Shown one piece after another: positions 1-8,681 of a stretch of 64,000 nucleotides of DNA. Numbering within the stretch: position 1 is the first letter of the stretch; every line of letters begins with the position of its first letter. The notes under the pieces are model-generated. The model made no database searches. It saw nothing but the letters and a program-made list of their open reading frames with translations, and was not told where the DNA came from. Where the stretch lies: contig JAURWC010000042.1 in NCBI GenBank assembly GCA_030655135.1, forward strand, positions 378,553-442,552, given 5' to 3'. The DNA comes from Hyphomicrobiaceae bacterium. Its GTDB lineage: Bacteria; Pseudomonadota; Alphaproteobacteria; Rhizobiales; Hyphomicrobiaceae. The position numbers were made by a program, and so were the translations under genes.

Positions 1-769
1 CCACCGCCGGGTGCTCTGGCGCTACAGCTGCCGGGGCACCGGTGGCAGGCATCGGCATTGGTGGTGGTGGTGCGGCGTTGGCATCGGCCTGCCAGACCGG
101 GCGCTCTGCCGGCGGAGTAGCAGGTGCAGCCGCTGGCGGCGCTTTAGCTGCGGTTACCTCGGTTGCGAACGGAGCCGGCGGCGGCGTTGATGCCGGTGGC
201 GCTGGCGGCGGCGCTACGGGCGCTGCTGCGACCGGTGCGGGAGATGGCGCTGCCGGAGTGGCGGCAGGTGCTGCCGCAGCCGGGGCCGCGGCGGTTGCTG
301 CCGGTGACGGCGTGCCAACCGCGTTGGCAATCGGCGGTGCTTGATCGCCGAGGCCGGCTTCACGATAGACCTCGTTGCGCGCGTCCATGGCGGCAGCCCG
401 GTCGGCCTCGCTCAATCCGCCGTTGACCCACACCGCGACGGTCAGATCCGACAAAGCCTGCGCCGGCTTCTTCTGTTTTTTGTAGGACATACCGCGATAA
501 TAGTACGCTTGCGCCATCTTCGGCGGCGGCAGGCCGCCGTTGGCCAGTGCGGCCGTCAGAGACTGGATCGCGGGTTCGAACTTGCCGCTGTTGTATGACT
601 TCGTGCCGGTGTCTAATGCCTTGAGCGCGACGTTGGGATCTTTCTTCGCTGCGCCGGCCTGCTCTGCGGGAGCCGGCTTCTTGACCATCTGGGCGTATGC
701 AGCCGTCGCCGGAGCAGCCAACATGGCGCTCAACAGGCATAAGCTCAGTTTCCGGCAACCCGACCGCAT
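1..769 (-). CDS. Secreted TPR-like protein with Ala/Pro-rich tail (3' end outside window)
   Basis: The reading frame is open from an ATG at 769 to the left edge, so the C-terminus is missing. A purine-rich site (AAGGTGG) lies five bases before the ATG. Residues 1-27 form a signal peptide (basic start, hydrophobic core, end near AYAQ). Residues of about 45-130 look like TPR helices, with motifs such as SYNSGKFEPAIQSLTAAL and MAQAYYYRGMSYKKQKKPAQAL, typical of periplasmic or envelope TPR proteins. After about residue 145 the chain becomes Ala, Pro, Thr and Met rich and probably unstructured. It lies downstream of glmS on the same strand with a gap of about 130 bases. No enzymatic domain is visible. 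Function unknown; a scaffold role in the envelope is only inference. The Gly/Ala-rich frames on the opposite strand are shadows of the tail. Confidence 0.75.
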   Translation of the reverse strand, partial: MRSGCRKLSLCLLSAMLAAPATAAYAQMVKKPAPAEQAGAAKKDPNVALKALDTGTKSYNSGKFEPAIQSLTAALANGGLPPPKMAQAYYYRGMSYKKQKKPAQALSDLTVAVWVNGGLSEADRAAAMDARNEVYREAGLGDQAPPIANAVGTPSPAATAAAPAAAAPAATPAAPSPAPVAAAPVAPPPAPPASTPPPAPFATEVTAAKAPPAAAPATPPAERPVWQADANAAPPPPMPMPATGAPAAVAPEHPAV

Positions 770-897
770 CGATCCACCTTAGCTCTTCTCGTTTGAGCCG
801 CGAGTCGCACCCCTACGCCCGCGAAGTGCCAGTCAAAGCAGGTCCAAGAGGCAAATCAAGGGCAGCCCGATCTTCGAGCATTTCGCCTGTGGGCCTG

Positions 898-2718
898 TTA
901 CTCAACAGTCACTGACTTGGCGAGATTACGCGGCTGGTCGACGTCCGTGCCCATGATGACAGCCGTGTGGTAAGCGATAAGTTGTGCCGGCACCGCGTAG
1001 AGCAGCGGATTGGCAAAATCGTGGGCATCCGGCACCTTGATGTGCGCGGCCAGCTTGCACCCGGCCTTCTCGGGATCCGCGTTGGAGATCAGGATGATCT
1101 GGCCGCCGCGGGCTGCGACCTCCTGCAGGTTCGAGATCGACTTATCGAACAGGTCGTCTTCGGGCGCCATGACGATGACGGGAACGTTTTCATCGATCAG
1201 GGCGATCGGGCCGTGCTTCAGCTCGCCGGCGGCATAGCCTTCGGCGTGGATGTAGGAGATCTCTTTCAGCTTGAGCGCGCCTTCCAGAGCAAGCGGGTAG
1301 TTGATGCCGCGGCCGAGGTACAGCACGTCGCGCGCCTTCGAGAGCGTATGTGCCAGGGCCTCGAACTGGCTTTCGTCGCGCAGCATCGTCGAGATCAGCC
1401 TCGGGATCTCGGTGAGCGCGGTGACGAGTTCGCGTTCCTTGGCGGCGTCGATTGTCCCGCGGGCACGGCCGATCGCGATCGACAGGCACGCCAACGCGGC
1501 GAGCTGGCAAGTGAACGCCTTCGTCGAGGCGACACCGATCTCAGGACCGGCGAGAGTCGGTAGAACGGCATCGGATTCGCGCGCGATCGTGGACGTACGC
1601 ACGTTGACGATCGAGGCGATGTGCTGGCCGCCGGCCTTGCAGTAGCGCAGCGTCGCCAGCGTGTCGGCCGTCTCGCCCGACTGGGAGATGAACAGCGCCA
1701 GGCCTCCGGGTTGCAGCGGGGCTTCGCGATAACGGAACTCCGAGGCGATATCGATCTCGACTGGGACGCGCGCATAGCGCTCGATCCAGTACTTGCCGAC
1801 GAGGCCTGCGTAGAAGGCGGTGCCGCAGGCAGAGATCGTCACGCGTTCGACTTTGGCGAGATCGATGCCCAGATCCGGGAAATTGACCGTGCCGGCACCC
1901 ATGTCGAGGTAGTTCGCCAGCGTGTGGCTGATGACGTCGGGCTGCTCGTGGATTTCCTTGGCCATGAAGTGGCGATGGTTGCCCTTATCGACCAGAAGCG
2001 CGCTGGCTACGGACTTGACCTGCGGACGCGTGACGCTTTGGCCGGTGCGATCGAACACGTCGACGCCGGTGCGGCGAAGCACGGCCCAGTCGCCTTCGTC
2101 GAGATAGGTGATCGTGTCCGTGAACGGCGCCAGCGCAATGGCATCCGAGCCCATGTACATTTCACCGGTGCCGTGGCCGATCGCCAGCGGGCTTCCCTGC
2201 CGGGCCGCGATCATCAGGTCATCGTGGCCGGCGAAGATGATGCCGAGTGCAAACGCGCCCTGCAGCCGGCTCAACGCGGATTGCACCGCGGCGATGGGCT
2301 GCTGTCCCTTGTCGAGTTCGTGGGTGATGAGGTGGACGACGGCCTCGGTGTCCGTATCGGATTCGAAGGTGTGGCCAGCCGCGGAGAGTTCCGCCTTCAG
2401 GTCGCGATAGTTCTCGATGATGCCATTGTGCACGACCGACACGCGCGGCGTCATGTGCGGATGCGCGTTGCGTTCCGTTGGCCGGCCGTGCGTTGCCCAG
2501 CGTGTGTGGCCGATGCCAGCCAAGCCCGACAGCGGCTGCTCGAGCAGGCGGTGCTCCAGGTTGCGCAGCTTGCCCTCGGCACGCCGGCGCTCCAGGTGGC
2601 CGTTCTCGACCGTCGCAATACCGGCGCTGTCATAGCCGCGATATTCCAGCCGGCGCAGAGCGTCGACGAGATCCATCGCCACCGGCTTGGAGCCGAGAAT
2701 GCCAACGATGCCGCACAT
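898..2718 (-). CDS. glmS: Glutamine--fructose-6-phosphate aminotransferase (isomerizing)
   Basis: Makes glucosamine-6-phosphate from fructose-6-phosphate and glutamine, the first step of UDP-GlcNAc synthesis in the cytoplasm. The 606-residue length is normal for the family. The protein begins MCGIVGI, giving the N-terminal nucleophile Cys2 of the class II glutaminase, followed by GHTRWATHG. Two SIS (sugar isomerase) domains fill the C-terminal half, with SACGTAFYAGLVGKYWIE and SQSGETADTLATL in the first. The end PRNLAKSVTVE is the canonical GlmS C-terminus. It lies 90 bases downstream of glmU on the same strand, the usual pairing of two consecutive steps of the pathway. No glmS ribozyme is expected outside Firmicutes and relatives, and none was seen. 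Confidence 0.98.
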   Translation of the reverse strand: MCGIVGILGSKPVAMDLVDALRRLEYRGYDSAGIATVENGHLERRRAEGKLRNLEHRLLEQPLSGLAGIGHTRWATHGRPTERNAHPHMTPRVSVVHNGIIENYRDLKAELSAAGHTFESDTDTEAVVHLITHELDKGQQPIAAVQSALSRLQGAFALGIIFAGHDDLMIAARQGSPLAIGHGTGEMYMGSDAIALAPFTDTITYLDEGDWAVLRRTGVDVFDRTGQSVTRPQVKSVASALLVDKGNHRHFMAKEIHEQPDVISHTLANYLDMGAGTVNFPDLGIDLAKVERVTISACGTAFYAGLVGKYWIERYARVPVEIDIASEFRYREAPLQPGGLALFISQSGETADTLATLRYCKAGGQHIASIVNVRTSTIARESDAVLPTLAGPEIGVASTKAFTCQLAALACLSIAIGRARGTIDAAKERELVTALTEIPRLISTMLRDESQFEALAHTLSKARDVLYLGRGINYPLALEGALKLKEISYIHAEGYAAGELKHGPIALIDENVPVIVMAPEDDLFDKSISNLQEVAARGGQIILISNADPEKAGCKLAAHIKVPDAHDFANPLLYAVPAQLIAYHTAVIMGTDVDQPRNLAKSVTVE

Positions 2719-2808
2719 GTTTGGATGTCCTCGTGGATCAGCTCGAATTCTAGTAGGCTACAGCCGTATGTCGTTCAAATCACAGTATGTATCGCAGTTA
2801 ACGCAGCA

Positions 2809-4182
2809 TCAGCCGGCCGCCTTCAGTTTGCGCCGCTGCATCATCTGGCGGAACTTTGCGGCCCAGCCGGGGCGTTCATCCTGTGCCGACCGCTCCAGCG
2901 CCAGGGCATCGGCGGGAACGTCCTTGGTGATGACGCTGCCGGAGCCGATGTAGGCCCCGTCGCCAATCGTCACCGGCGCCACGAGGGAGGAATTCGAGCC
3001 CACGAAGGCCCCCGCCCCGATCGTCGTCTTGTGCTTGAAGAAGCCGTCGTAGTTGCAAAAGATCGTGCCGGCGCCGATGTTGGCACCCGCGCCGATCTCG
3101 CTGTCTCCCAGGTAGGCGAGATGATTGGCCTTGGCGCCATCGCCCATCTGCGTCGCCTTCAGTTCCACGAAATTGCCGATGTGCACGTTGGATCCCAGCT
3201 TGGCTCCGGGCCGCAGGCGCGCGAACGGGCCGATGCGGGCGTTCGCGCCGACGTGCGCCCCTTCGAGGTAGGAGTTGGCCTTGATCTCCGCACCATCGTC
3301 GACGCTGACGCCGGGGCCGAAGAAGACGTTGGGCTCGATGATGACGTCGCGGCCGAGGATCGTGTCGTGGCTGAACCACACCGTCTGGGGGGCAATCAGC
3401 GTGGCGCCGTTCTGCATCGCCTGCAGGCGGGCGCGATGCTGATAGATGGCTTCGGCGGCGGCGAGCTGATCGCGCGCGTTGATACCCAGGACTTCGTCTT
3501 CCCGGCACGATACCGCGACGGCGCTGAGGCCATCGGTGCGCGCCACCTCAACGATGTCGGTGAGGTAGAACTCGCCCTTGGCGTTGTCGCTGCCGATACG
3601 GCCGAGACGATCGAGCAGGCCGTCGCCGCGGAAGGCCATCACGCCTGAATTGCAGAAGCGGATGGCGCGTTCGGTGTCGCTCGCATCTTTCTCTTCGCGA
3701 ATTGCGAGCAGCTGGCCTTGTGCATCTGTAATCAGACGGCCGTAGCCGGATGGGTCGCGCGCGTCGAAGCCGAGTACGGCGACGCCGGCTCCGCTGTCGA
3801 GCGCGTGGAGCAAGCGCGCGATCGTGTCCGGCTCGATGAGCGGCGTGTCGGCGTAGAGAACGATGACGTCGCCCGTGTGGGCTGCGATCGCTTCGCGTGC
3901 GGCGAGCACGGCATCGGCCGTGCCGCGCTGGTGCTCCTGGACGTAGACGCTCGCCTCGGGGGCCGCTGCGAGGGTTGCCGCCCGCACGTTGTCCATGCCG
4001 GGTCCGGCGACGACCGCGAGACGGCTCTGGCCGGACGACTGGCCTGCCGACTGGGCGAGAGCCAGCACGTGAGCCAGCATCGAGCGGCCGGCGATGGCAT
4101 GCAGCACCTTGGGCAGCGCTGACTTCATGCGCGTGCCCTTGCCGGCGGCGAGAACGATGGTGAGTAAGTCGCGTTGGGTCAT
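2809..4182 (-). CDS. glmU: Bifunctional GlcNAc-1-phosphate uridyltransferase / GlcN-1-phosphate acetyltransferase
   Basis: Carries out the last two steps of UDP-GlcNAc synthesis, acetylation of GlcN-1-P and uridyl transfer, supplying peptidoglycan and LPS precursors. The N-terminal pyrophosphorylase domain shows LAAGKGTRMKSALPKVLH (residues about 11-28). The C-terminal half is a left-handed beta helix of hexapeptide repeats (IIEPNVFFGPGVSVDDGAEI onward), with the acetyltransferase signature GNFVELKATQMGDGAKANHL. The 457-residue length is normal. An AGAGG-like site sits just before the ATG. It is transcribed ahead of glmS, and the two probably form an operon. The upstream region holds a tandem 49-bp repeat, so the promoter must lie within or beyond it. 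Confidence 0.98.
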   Translation of the reverse strand: MTQRDLLTIVLAAGKGTRMKSALPKVLHAIAGRSMLAHVLALAQSAGQSSGQSRLAVVAGPGMDNVRAATLAAAPEASVYVQEHQRGTADAVLAAREAIAAHTGDVIVLYADTPLIEPDTIARLLHALDSGAGVAVLGFDARDPSGYGRLITDAQGQLLAIREEKDASDTERAIRFCNSGVMAFRGDGLLDRLGRIGSDNAKGEFYLTDIVEVARTDGLSAVAVSCREDEVLGINARDQLAAAEAIYQHRARLQAMQNGATLIAPQTVWFSHDTILGRDVIIEPNVFFGPGVSVDDGAEIKANSYLEGAHVGANARIGPFARLRPGAKLGSNVHIGNFVELKATQMGDGAKANHLAYLGDSEIGAGANIGAGTIFCNYDGFFKHKTTIGAGAFVGSNSSLVAPVTIGDGAYIGSGSVITKDVPADALALERSAQDERPGWAAKFRQMMQRRKLKAAG

Positions 4183-4203
4183 AGGCCTCTTAGCGTCTTT
4201 CGT

Positions 4204-4307
4204 GTGTCGTGCCTCTTATCGGAAAACCGCTCCGCACTTTTCCGGAAGCACTCGTGTTGTGTCGTGCCTCTTATCGGAAAACCGCTCCGCACTTTTCCGG
4301 AAGCACT
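4204..4307. repeat. Tandem 49-bp intergenic repeat, two identical copies
   Basis: Copies at 4204-4252 and 4259-4307 are identical over 49 bases and 55 bases apart. Each contains CGGAAAACCGC and ACTTTTCCGGAAGCACT, so GGAAAA and TTTTCC can pair as a weak stem. A diverged third copy is at 5485-5531. Similar GGAAAACCG...TTTTCCGG elements are common between genes in Hyphomicrobiales (from memory, not searched). The 379-base stretch between glmU and the SPOR gene (4183-4561) otherwise shows no gene; the promoters of both divergent genes must lie here. Confidence 0.85.
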
Positions 4308-4561
4308 TCTAGCAGCTTTGTATCAACCAGCACGCGGATCGCAGACAGGCCAGATTCCAGTGTGGCTTGTCCGAGGGTGAATTGTGTCAATCCACAGGTC
4401 TTCAACCGCCGCAAAGCTGCCTTCGTTGACCCTCTTACGCGACTCAGTCACCGTCCGCCGCAGTCAATACGTCGCATTTTGCCCGTTCGGAACAATGACT
4501 TCGCTGAAAATTCTCCCGGGCGGGCGGCTAATTATAGAAGCGAAACAACGGACGGCAGGCA

Positions 4562-5431
4562 ATGGCGCAGCGCCCACCCGAATTCCCCGACGAACCGAAC
4601 GACGAGCCCGCGGGCGGTACGGCCCGCTACCTCGCGGTCTGGGCCGTGATGGCGTGCACGGCGGCACTTTACCTGGCGGCGGTGTCGATCCGGCCGGCGT
4701 TTCTCGACGGCATTTTGCCCTCAGGGGGTGCGACGGCCGAGGCCGCGGCACAGACGGCTGCCGACATTGTCAACATCCGTGACAGCATCGGGCAGTTGCA
4801 GACCGACGTGTTGAAGACGCAGACGGATCTTGCCCACCAAAGCGATACGACGCGCACGCTGAGCGAGCGCGTCGCCGCGTTGGAGCAGAAGGGCAGCCCG
4901 GCCGAGACCCAGGCCGCGCCGGCTACTGAGCCCCAGCGCACCGGCGCTGTTCAGAACGACAGCGGCTCTGACTTCGATTTTCCGAGCGGAAACCACGCGC
5001 CGGTCAAGGCCGCAGAAGCCAAGCCTGCCAAGCAGCCCAAGGTAATCAACGGACCGATCGAGACCGGAAGCGTGGCTGAGGGTGGCGCGGCTGCAGCACC
5101 TGCAGCCGCACCGGCCAAGCCCAAGCCGGCAGCCGACAAGGTTGCCGCGTTCAGCGAACCGAAGGTGAAGAAGGCGGTTGGCATCAAGCTGGCGACCGGA
5201 GCTTCCGTGGACAATCTGCGCGTCAGCTGGGGCATTCTGTCGGAGCGGCACAGCGCCGAGCTGAAGCCCCTGCAGCCGCGATACTTCAATACCGTCGATG
5301 GGAACGGCATCACTTACGAGCTGGTAGCGGGTCCGTTCAAGACGACAGCGGATGCCAAGAAGGTTTGCCAGGCGTTGCAGGCCCAGGCTATCGATTGCCA
5401 GGTCAGCACGTTCGGCGGCAACTCGCTCTAG
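4562..5431 (+). CDS. Membrane-anchored SPOR-domain protein
   Basis: A 289-residue protein with a short cytoplasmic N-terminus, one membrane segment at about residues 23-45, and a predicted coiled coil at about 65-105 (NIRDSIGQLQTDVLKTQTDL, then SERVAALEQK). A Pro/Ala-rich linker of about 90 residues follows, then a C-terminal SPOR-like domain (about 210-289: VDNLRVSWGILSERH, YELVAGPFKTTADAKKVCQA). SPOR domains bind denuded septal peptidoglycan, so a division- or envelope-related role is likely (family knowledge). The periplasmic topology follows from the N-terminal anchor. It is transcribed away from glmU and ends ahead of a very strong terminator at 5559, so it is probably monocistronic. A GGCAGG site lies just before the ATG. 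Confidence 0.8.
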   Translation: MAQRPPEFPDEPNDEPAGGTARYLAVWAVMACTAALYLAAVSIRPAFLDGILPSGGATAEAAAQTAADIVNIRDSIGQLQTDVLKTQTDLAHQSDTTRTLSERVAALEQKGSPAETQAAPATEPQRTGAVQNDSGSDFDFPSGNHAPVKAAEAKPAKQPKVINGPIETGSVAEGGAAAAPAAAPAKPKPAADKVAAFSEPKVKKAVGIKLATGASVDNLRVSWGILSERHSAELKPLQPRYFNTVDGNGITYELVAGPFKTTADAKKVCQALQAQAIDCQVSTFGGNSL

Positions 5432-5484
5432 CCTCGTTCCGCTCTTCAGTAAATTCGCGCAACGACTCTAGCTTTCTTGCTCCT

Positions 5485-5531
5485 CGTGCTTCTGACCGGA
5501 AAACCGCTGCACATTTTGTCCGGAAGCACTT
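5485..5531. repeat. Third, diverged copy of the GGAAAACCGC intergenic repeat
   Basis: Contains CCGGAAAACCGCTGCACA and TTTTGTCCGGAAGCACTT, the same order of blocks as the tandem copies at 4204-4307 with a few substitutions. It lies between the stop codon of the SPOR gene and its terminator, so it is transcribed as part of the 3' untranslated region. Confidence 0.75.
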
Positions 5532-5558
5532 AGAGACTTTACCGGGGAGCAAGCCAAC

Positions 5559-5594
5559 GAGGCCGCTACGGATATCCGTAGCGGCCTCGTTTTT
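5559..5594 (+). terminator. Rho-independent terminator of the SPOR-domain gene
   Basis: A perfect 15-bp inverted repeat (GAGGCCGCTACGGAT at 5559-5573 and its complement at 5574-5588) is followed by G and five T. It stands between two convergent genes; the T tract favours the plus strand. Confidence 0.95.
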
Positions 5595-5644
5595 ATTTAA
5601 TTCGGCGCTTGCTGCTGAGCCCGTTTGCTTCGGTCAGTAGGAGC

Positions 5645-6628
5645 CTACAGATCCTGCGCGTTGAAGGTATCGCAGGACTGCATCTGGCCGCTCTCGAAGC
5701 CTTGCTTGAACCAGCGCGTGCGCTGCGCCGACGAGCCGTGCGTGAAGGCGTCCGGCACCACGCGGCCCTGGGTCTTGCGCTGGATCATGTCGTCGCCGAT
5801 CTGGCTGGCGGCATTCAACCCTTCCTCGATGTCGCCATCCTGCAACCGGTTCTTCATTTGGTTGTTCAGGTTCGCCCAGACGCCGGCGAGGCAATCGGCT
5901 TGAAGCTCCATGCGGACTTGCAGCGCGTTAGCCTGGCGTTCGTCGCCCGAGCGTTCCTTCAGCTCTTGAACTTTCTCGGCGATACCGAGCTGCAGCTGAA
6001 CGTGATGCCCCACCTCATGCGCGATGACGTAGGCCTGGGCAAAGTCGCCCGGAGCTTTAAAGCGGCGGCTCAACTCGTCGTAGAAGGCGAGGTCGACGTA
6101 GATCTTCTGGTCGATCGGGCAATAAAACGGACCCATCGCCGACTGCCCCACGCCGCAGGCCGTCCGCGTACCGCCCGAGAACAGCACGAGCTGGGGGTTC
6201 GTGTACTTTTTGCCGAAGCTCTGGAACACCCGCGACCAGACATCCTCGGTGTCCTTCAGGACGCGCCCGATAAAGACCTTCTGGTCGTCGCCGGACTTCG
6301 GGGTGCCAGCCTGCTGCTTGCCGGGGCTGCCAGGCAGGCCGGGAATGTCGTCGGCGGATGGTCGCGATGTGCGTTCGCTGCGCGGCATCTGTGGAACGTT
6401 AAAACCACCGCCGTCGCCGCCGATGCCGCCCCGCAGAATGTCGAGCGGGTTGATGCCGAACAACAGCATGATGCCGCCGATGATCAGCAGCGTCGTGAGG
6501 CTCATGCCGCCGCCAATGGGGATCTGGATGCCGTTGCCGCCACCGCCGGGGAAGCGGAAGCCGCCGCCGCCCTGGCCGCGGCGATCTTCAACGTTGCTGC
6601 TTTCGCTGTCTTGGTCGTCATAGCGCAT
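5645..6628 (-). CDS. Neutral zinc metallopeptidase, YpfJ family
   Basis: Reading from the ATG at 6628 gives 327 residues starting MRYDDQDSE. A Gly-rich segment (FRFPGGGGNG) precedes one membrane helix at about residues 45-65 (SLTTLLIIGGIMLLFG). The catalytic domain carries HEVGHHVQ, the HExxH-type zinc site, with TRTACG and CPIDQKIYVDLAFYDEL upstream and DERQANALQVRMELQADCLAG downstream, all hallmarks of the family. The enzymatic domain is expected outside the inner membrane. An upstream GTG could extend the protein by 29 residues, but that extension has no recognisable sequence. Substrate unknown. Confidence 0.88.
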   Translation of the reverse strand: MRYDDQDSESSNVEDRRGQGGGGFRFPGGGGNGIQIPIGGGMSLTTLLIIGGIMLLFGINPLDILRGGIGGDGGGFNVPQMPRSERTSRPSADDIPGLPGSPGKQQAGTPKSGDDQKVFIGRVLKDTEDVWSRVFQSFGKKYTNPQLVLFSGGTRTACGVGQSAMGPFYCPIDQKIYVDLAFYDELSRRFKAPGDFAQAYVIAHEVGHHVQLQLGIAEKVQELKERSGDERQANALQVRMELQADCLAGVWANLNNQMKNRLQDGDIEEGLNAASQIGDDMIQRKTQGRVVPDAFTHGSSAQRTRWFKQGFESGQMQSCDTFNAQDL

Positions 6629-6774
6629 GTGGCGTATCCGTTGCTTGCCTGCCGGCAGCGAAGCAACTGCTCCGCCGCAGGCCGATGATATGGCGCCATA
6701 GTGCACGCCGCACAATGCGAATCAACGGCGAAACGCCCTGCGCGCCGCTGGCGAAGCGCGAGATTTTCCGGGCT

Positions 6775-8241
6775 TTACCGAGGATCTTTGCCGCGCGAAA
6801 CGGGGCGGTCGTCGGAAAGCGCCAGCAGGGGCTTTGCAGGCGCATCGGCGGTGATCGCCTTGGTTTTCGGCGGCGCACGCAGCAACGCCTTCACTGCGCG
6901 TGATGCAGCTACCGTGCCGTCGTTGGCGTAAGCCTCGTGGTTGCGCTCGATCTCCTTCAGATCGTAGCGATAGTTGACCATCACCCCATGCGCGGCACGC
7001 AGCCCCTTTTCCGACGTATCCGCGAGCCAATTGATGCGCTCCAAACGCGCGCCATTGCCCAGATGGAAACGCGCCACCGGATCACCGGGCCGGTTGTCTG
7101 CAGACTTGGCGGCGAGAAAATACTGGGCTGCCTGCGCCAGGACGGCCTCCTGCAAGTCTTCATTCGTGTCCGTTGCGCGATGCCAGCGCGGATCGAGCAG
7201 CGCGGTCAGCGTCTCGCGATCTTCCGGCGAGATCACGCCGGCCGGATCGGAGGCGATAAGCCGGTCGAGCCAGCGGGCAAAATGCGGCACCGGCGACAAC
7301 GTTACGAACGTTTTCAGGGACGGGATCTCGCGCGCCAGATCCTCGACCACCTGCTTCAGCAGGAAGTTGCCGAACGAAATGCCGCGCAGCCCCGGCTGAC
7401 AGTTCGAGATGGAATAGAAGACCGCGGTCGTGGGCGCTTCACCGGGCTGCAGCTTGCGGTCACCCTTGAGCAGTGGCGCGATGGCGGCGGGCACCTCCGT
7501 CGTCAACGCAACTTCGACGAAGATGAGCGGGTCGTCGATCAGCGAGGGATGAAAGAAGGCAAAGCAGCGCCGGTCGACCGGATCGAGGCGACGGCGCAGG
7601 TCGTCCCAGCCGCTGATTTCGTGCACGGCCTCGTAGGCGATGATCTTTTCCAGGATCGAGGCTGGTGTTTGCCAGTCGATGCGGCGCAACACCAGGAAGC
7701 CGCGGTTAAACCAGGACTGAAACAGGTGGCGCAGATCTGCGTCGACGCCGGTCAGGTTCAGGTCGGGCCGTGGCTGTTCGTTCAACAGGTCGTTGCGCAT
7801 GGCCACGATCTGCGCCGTCGCGCCCGGAGCAAGATTGAGTCGCCGGAACAGTTCCTGGCGCTTGCCCTCCACGGCCGACCGCAGCTTGCCCAGCGCCTCA
7901 TTGCCGGGCTCGGCGAGATAGGCCCGCGACGCGGCGGCCACGTCTCCCGCGTCCGGCTGCATGGTTTCGGAAAGGTAACGGAAGAACGCCGTCCGCTCTT
8001 CCGGCGCCAGCACGCGATAGCGATCGAGAAGTGCGCGCGCGATGGCCACGCCTGAGGCTTCGCCGCGGCCTGAAATCAGCGCGCGCGCCAGTTCCTGCAC
8101 ATCGTCGCGCTCGTTCGGGCCAAACAGGCTCTTGGGCAGCAGCGCGCGCCCCTGCTCGGCGACCGTCGTCAGCAGTTCCTGAAAGAAGGAGACGTTCACA
8201 GTTCTTAGATCCTTCGCGCTGGAGGTAACCGATTTCACCAT
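6775..8241 (-). CDS. Malonyl-CoA decarboxylase
   Basis: Converts malonyl-CoA to acetyl-CoA and CO2, for malonate use or for limiting malonyl-CoA pools. The protein of about 488 residues has an N-terminal helical domain and a C-terminal acyltransferase-like (GNAT) domain with the family motifs CFAFFHPSLIDDPLIFVEVA, SISNCQPGLRGISFGNFLLK and FVTLSPVPHFARWL. The conserved His of HPSLIDDP and the Ser of the SPVP segment are present. No malonyl-CoA synthetase (matB) or malonate transporter is next to it, so the local context does not define the pathway. The ATG at 8241 is preferred over a GTG at 8247. Confidence 0.95.
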   Translation of the reverse strand: MVKSVTSSAKDLRTVNVSFFQELLTTVAEQGRALLPKSLFGPNERDDVQELARALISGRGEASGVAIARALLDRYRVLAPEERTAFFRYLSETMQPDAGDVAAASRAYLAEPGNEALGKLRSAVEGKRQELFRRLNLAPGATAQIVAMRNDLLNEQPRPDLNLTGVDADLRHLFQSWFNRGFLVLRRIDWQTPASILEKIIAYEAVHEISGWDDLRRRLDPVDRRCFAFFHPSLIDDPLIFVEVALTTEVPAAIAPLLKGDRKLQPGEAPTTAVFYSISNCQPGLRGISFGNFLLKQVVEDLAREIPSLKTFVTLSPVPHFARWLDRLIASDPAGVISPEDRETLTALLDPRWHRATDTNEDLQEAVLAQAAQYFLAAKSADNRPGDPVARFHLGNGARLERINWLADTSEKGLRAAHGVMVNYRYDLKEIERNHEAYANDGTVAASRAVKALLRAPPKTKAITADAPAKPLLALSDDRPVSRGKDPR

Positions 8242-8431
8242 AAGCACCGGCGCTCAACAATGAATGCGGCGAATGGCTTTCGGGTTCGTTGCCTGCTCCA
8301 TGAATGGCGGTGTCAAAAAATTCAGCAAACAAGCGGCGCGCTTTGAGGCGGATTGCTCAGTCGCTGCGGCTTGGCAGTGGCAACCCTGCGGTGGTAAATC
8401 GAACTCAGCCATCCAAACCCGGGATATTCGT

Positions 8432-8620
8432 ATGCTGCCGCCCTTCCTGCCGTTCACGAAGCGACCGCTCAGACGCAAGGCAGTCAAGCGCGCAGCACCA
8501 GCAGCACTGCTTCGCGAACTGATTGCCGTCGAAGCCTACTCGATCAAGGGCGAGCGCCTCAGCCTCAAGCCCAGCCGCCTGCCGGCCAACGGCCGCCTCC
8601 GGGTGCTCGACCGGGGCTAG
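8432..8620 (+). CDS. Possible small basic protein, unknown
   Basis: A 62-residue frame starting MLPPFLPFTKRPLRRKAVKR, rich in Arg, Lys and Leu, with no membrane segment or known motif. There is no clear ribosome binding site. It fills most of the gap between malonyl-CoA decarboxylase and the next plus-strand gene. A longer reading from 8264 is possible. It may be non-coding. Confidence 0.3.
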   Translation: MLPPFLPFTKRPLRRKAVKRAAPAALLRELIAVEAYSIKGERLSLKPSRLPANGRLRVLDRG

Positions 8621-8681
8621 TGCCATCTAACGGGGCTTTAACTCCAAGCGTTCACAATACAGTGCGCACCAGGAGTTGAGG

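Noticed and set aside
42-426. Gly/Ala-rich plus-strand frames at the left edge
   Set aside because: Shadows of the Ala/Pro-rich tail of the minus-strand TPR protein.
2719-2808. glmS ribozyme upstream of glmS
   Set aside because: The 90-base gap is too short for the ribozyme and shows no matching core.
1621-3648. A 675-codon plus-strand frame across glmS and glmU
   Set aside because: It is antisense to two clear, full-length enzymes and shows no domain; high GC produces long antisense frames.
4204-4307. Insertion sequence ends
   Set aside because: No transposase frame lies between the repeat copies or beside them.
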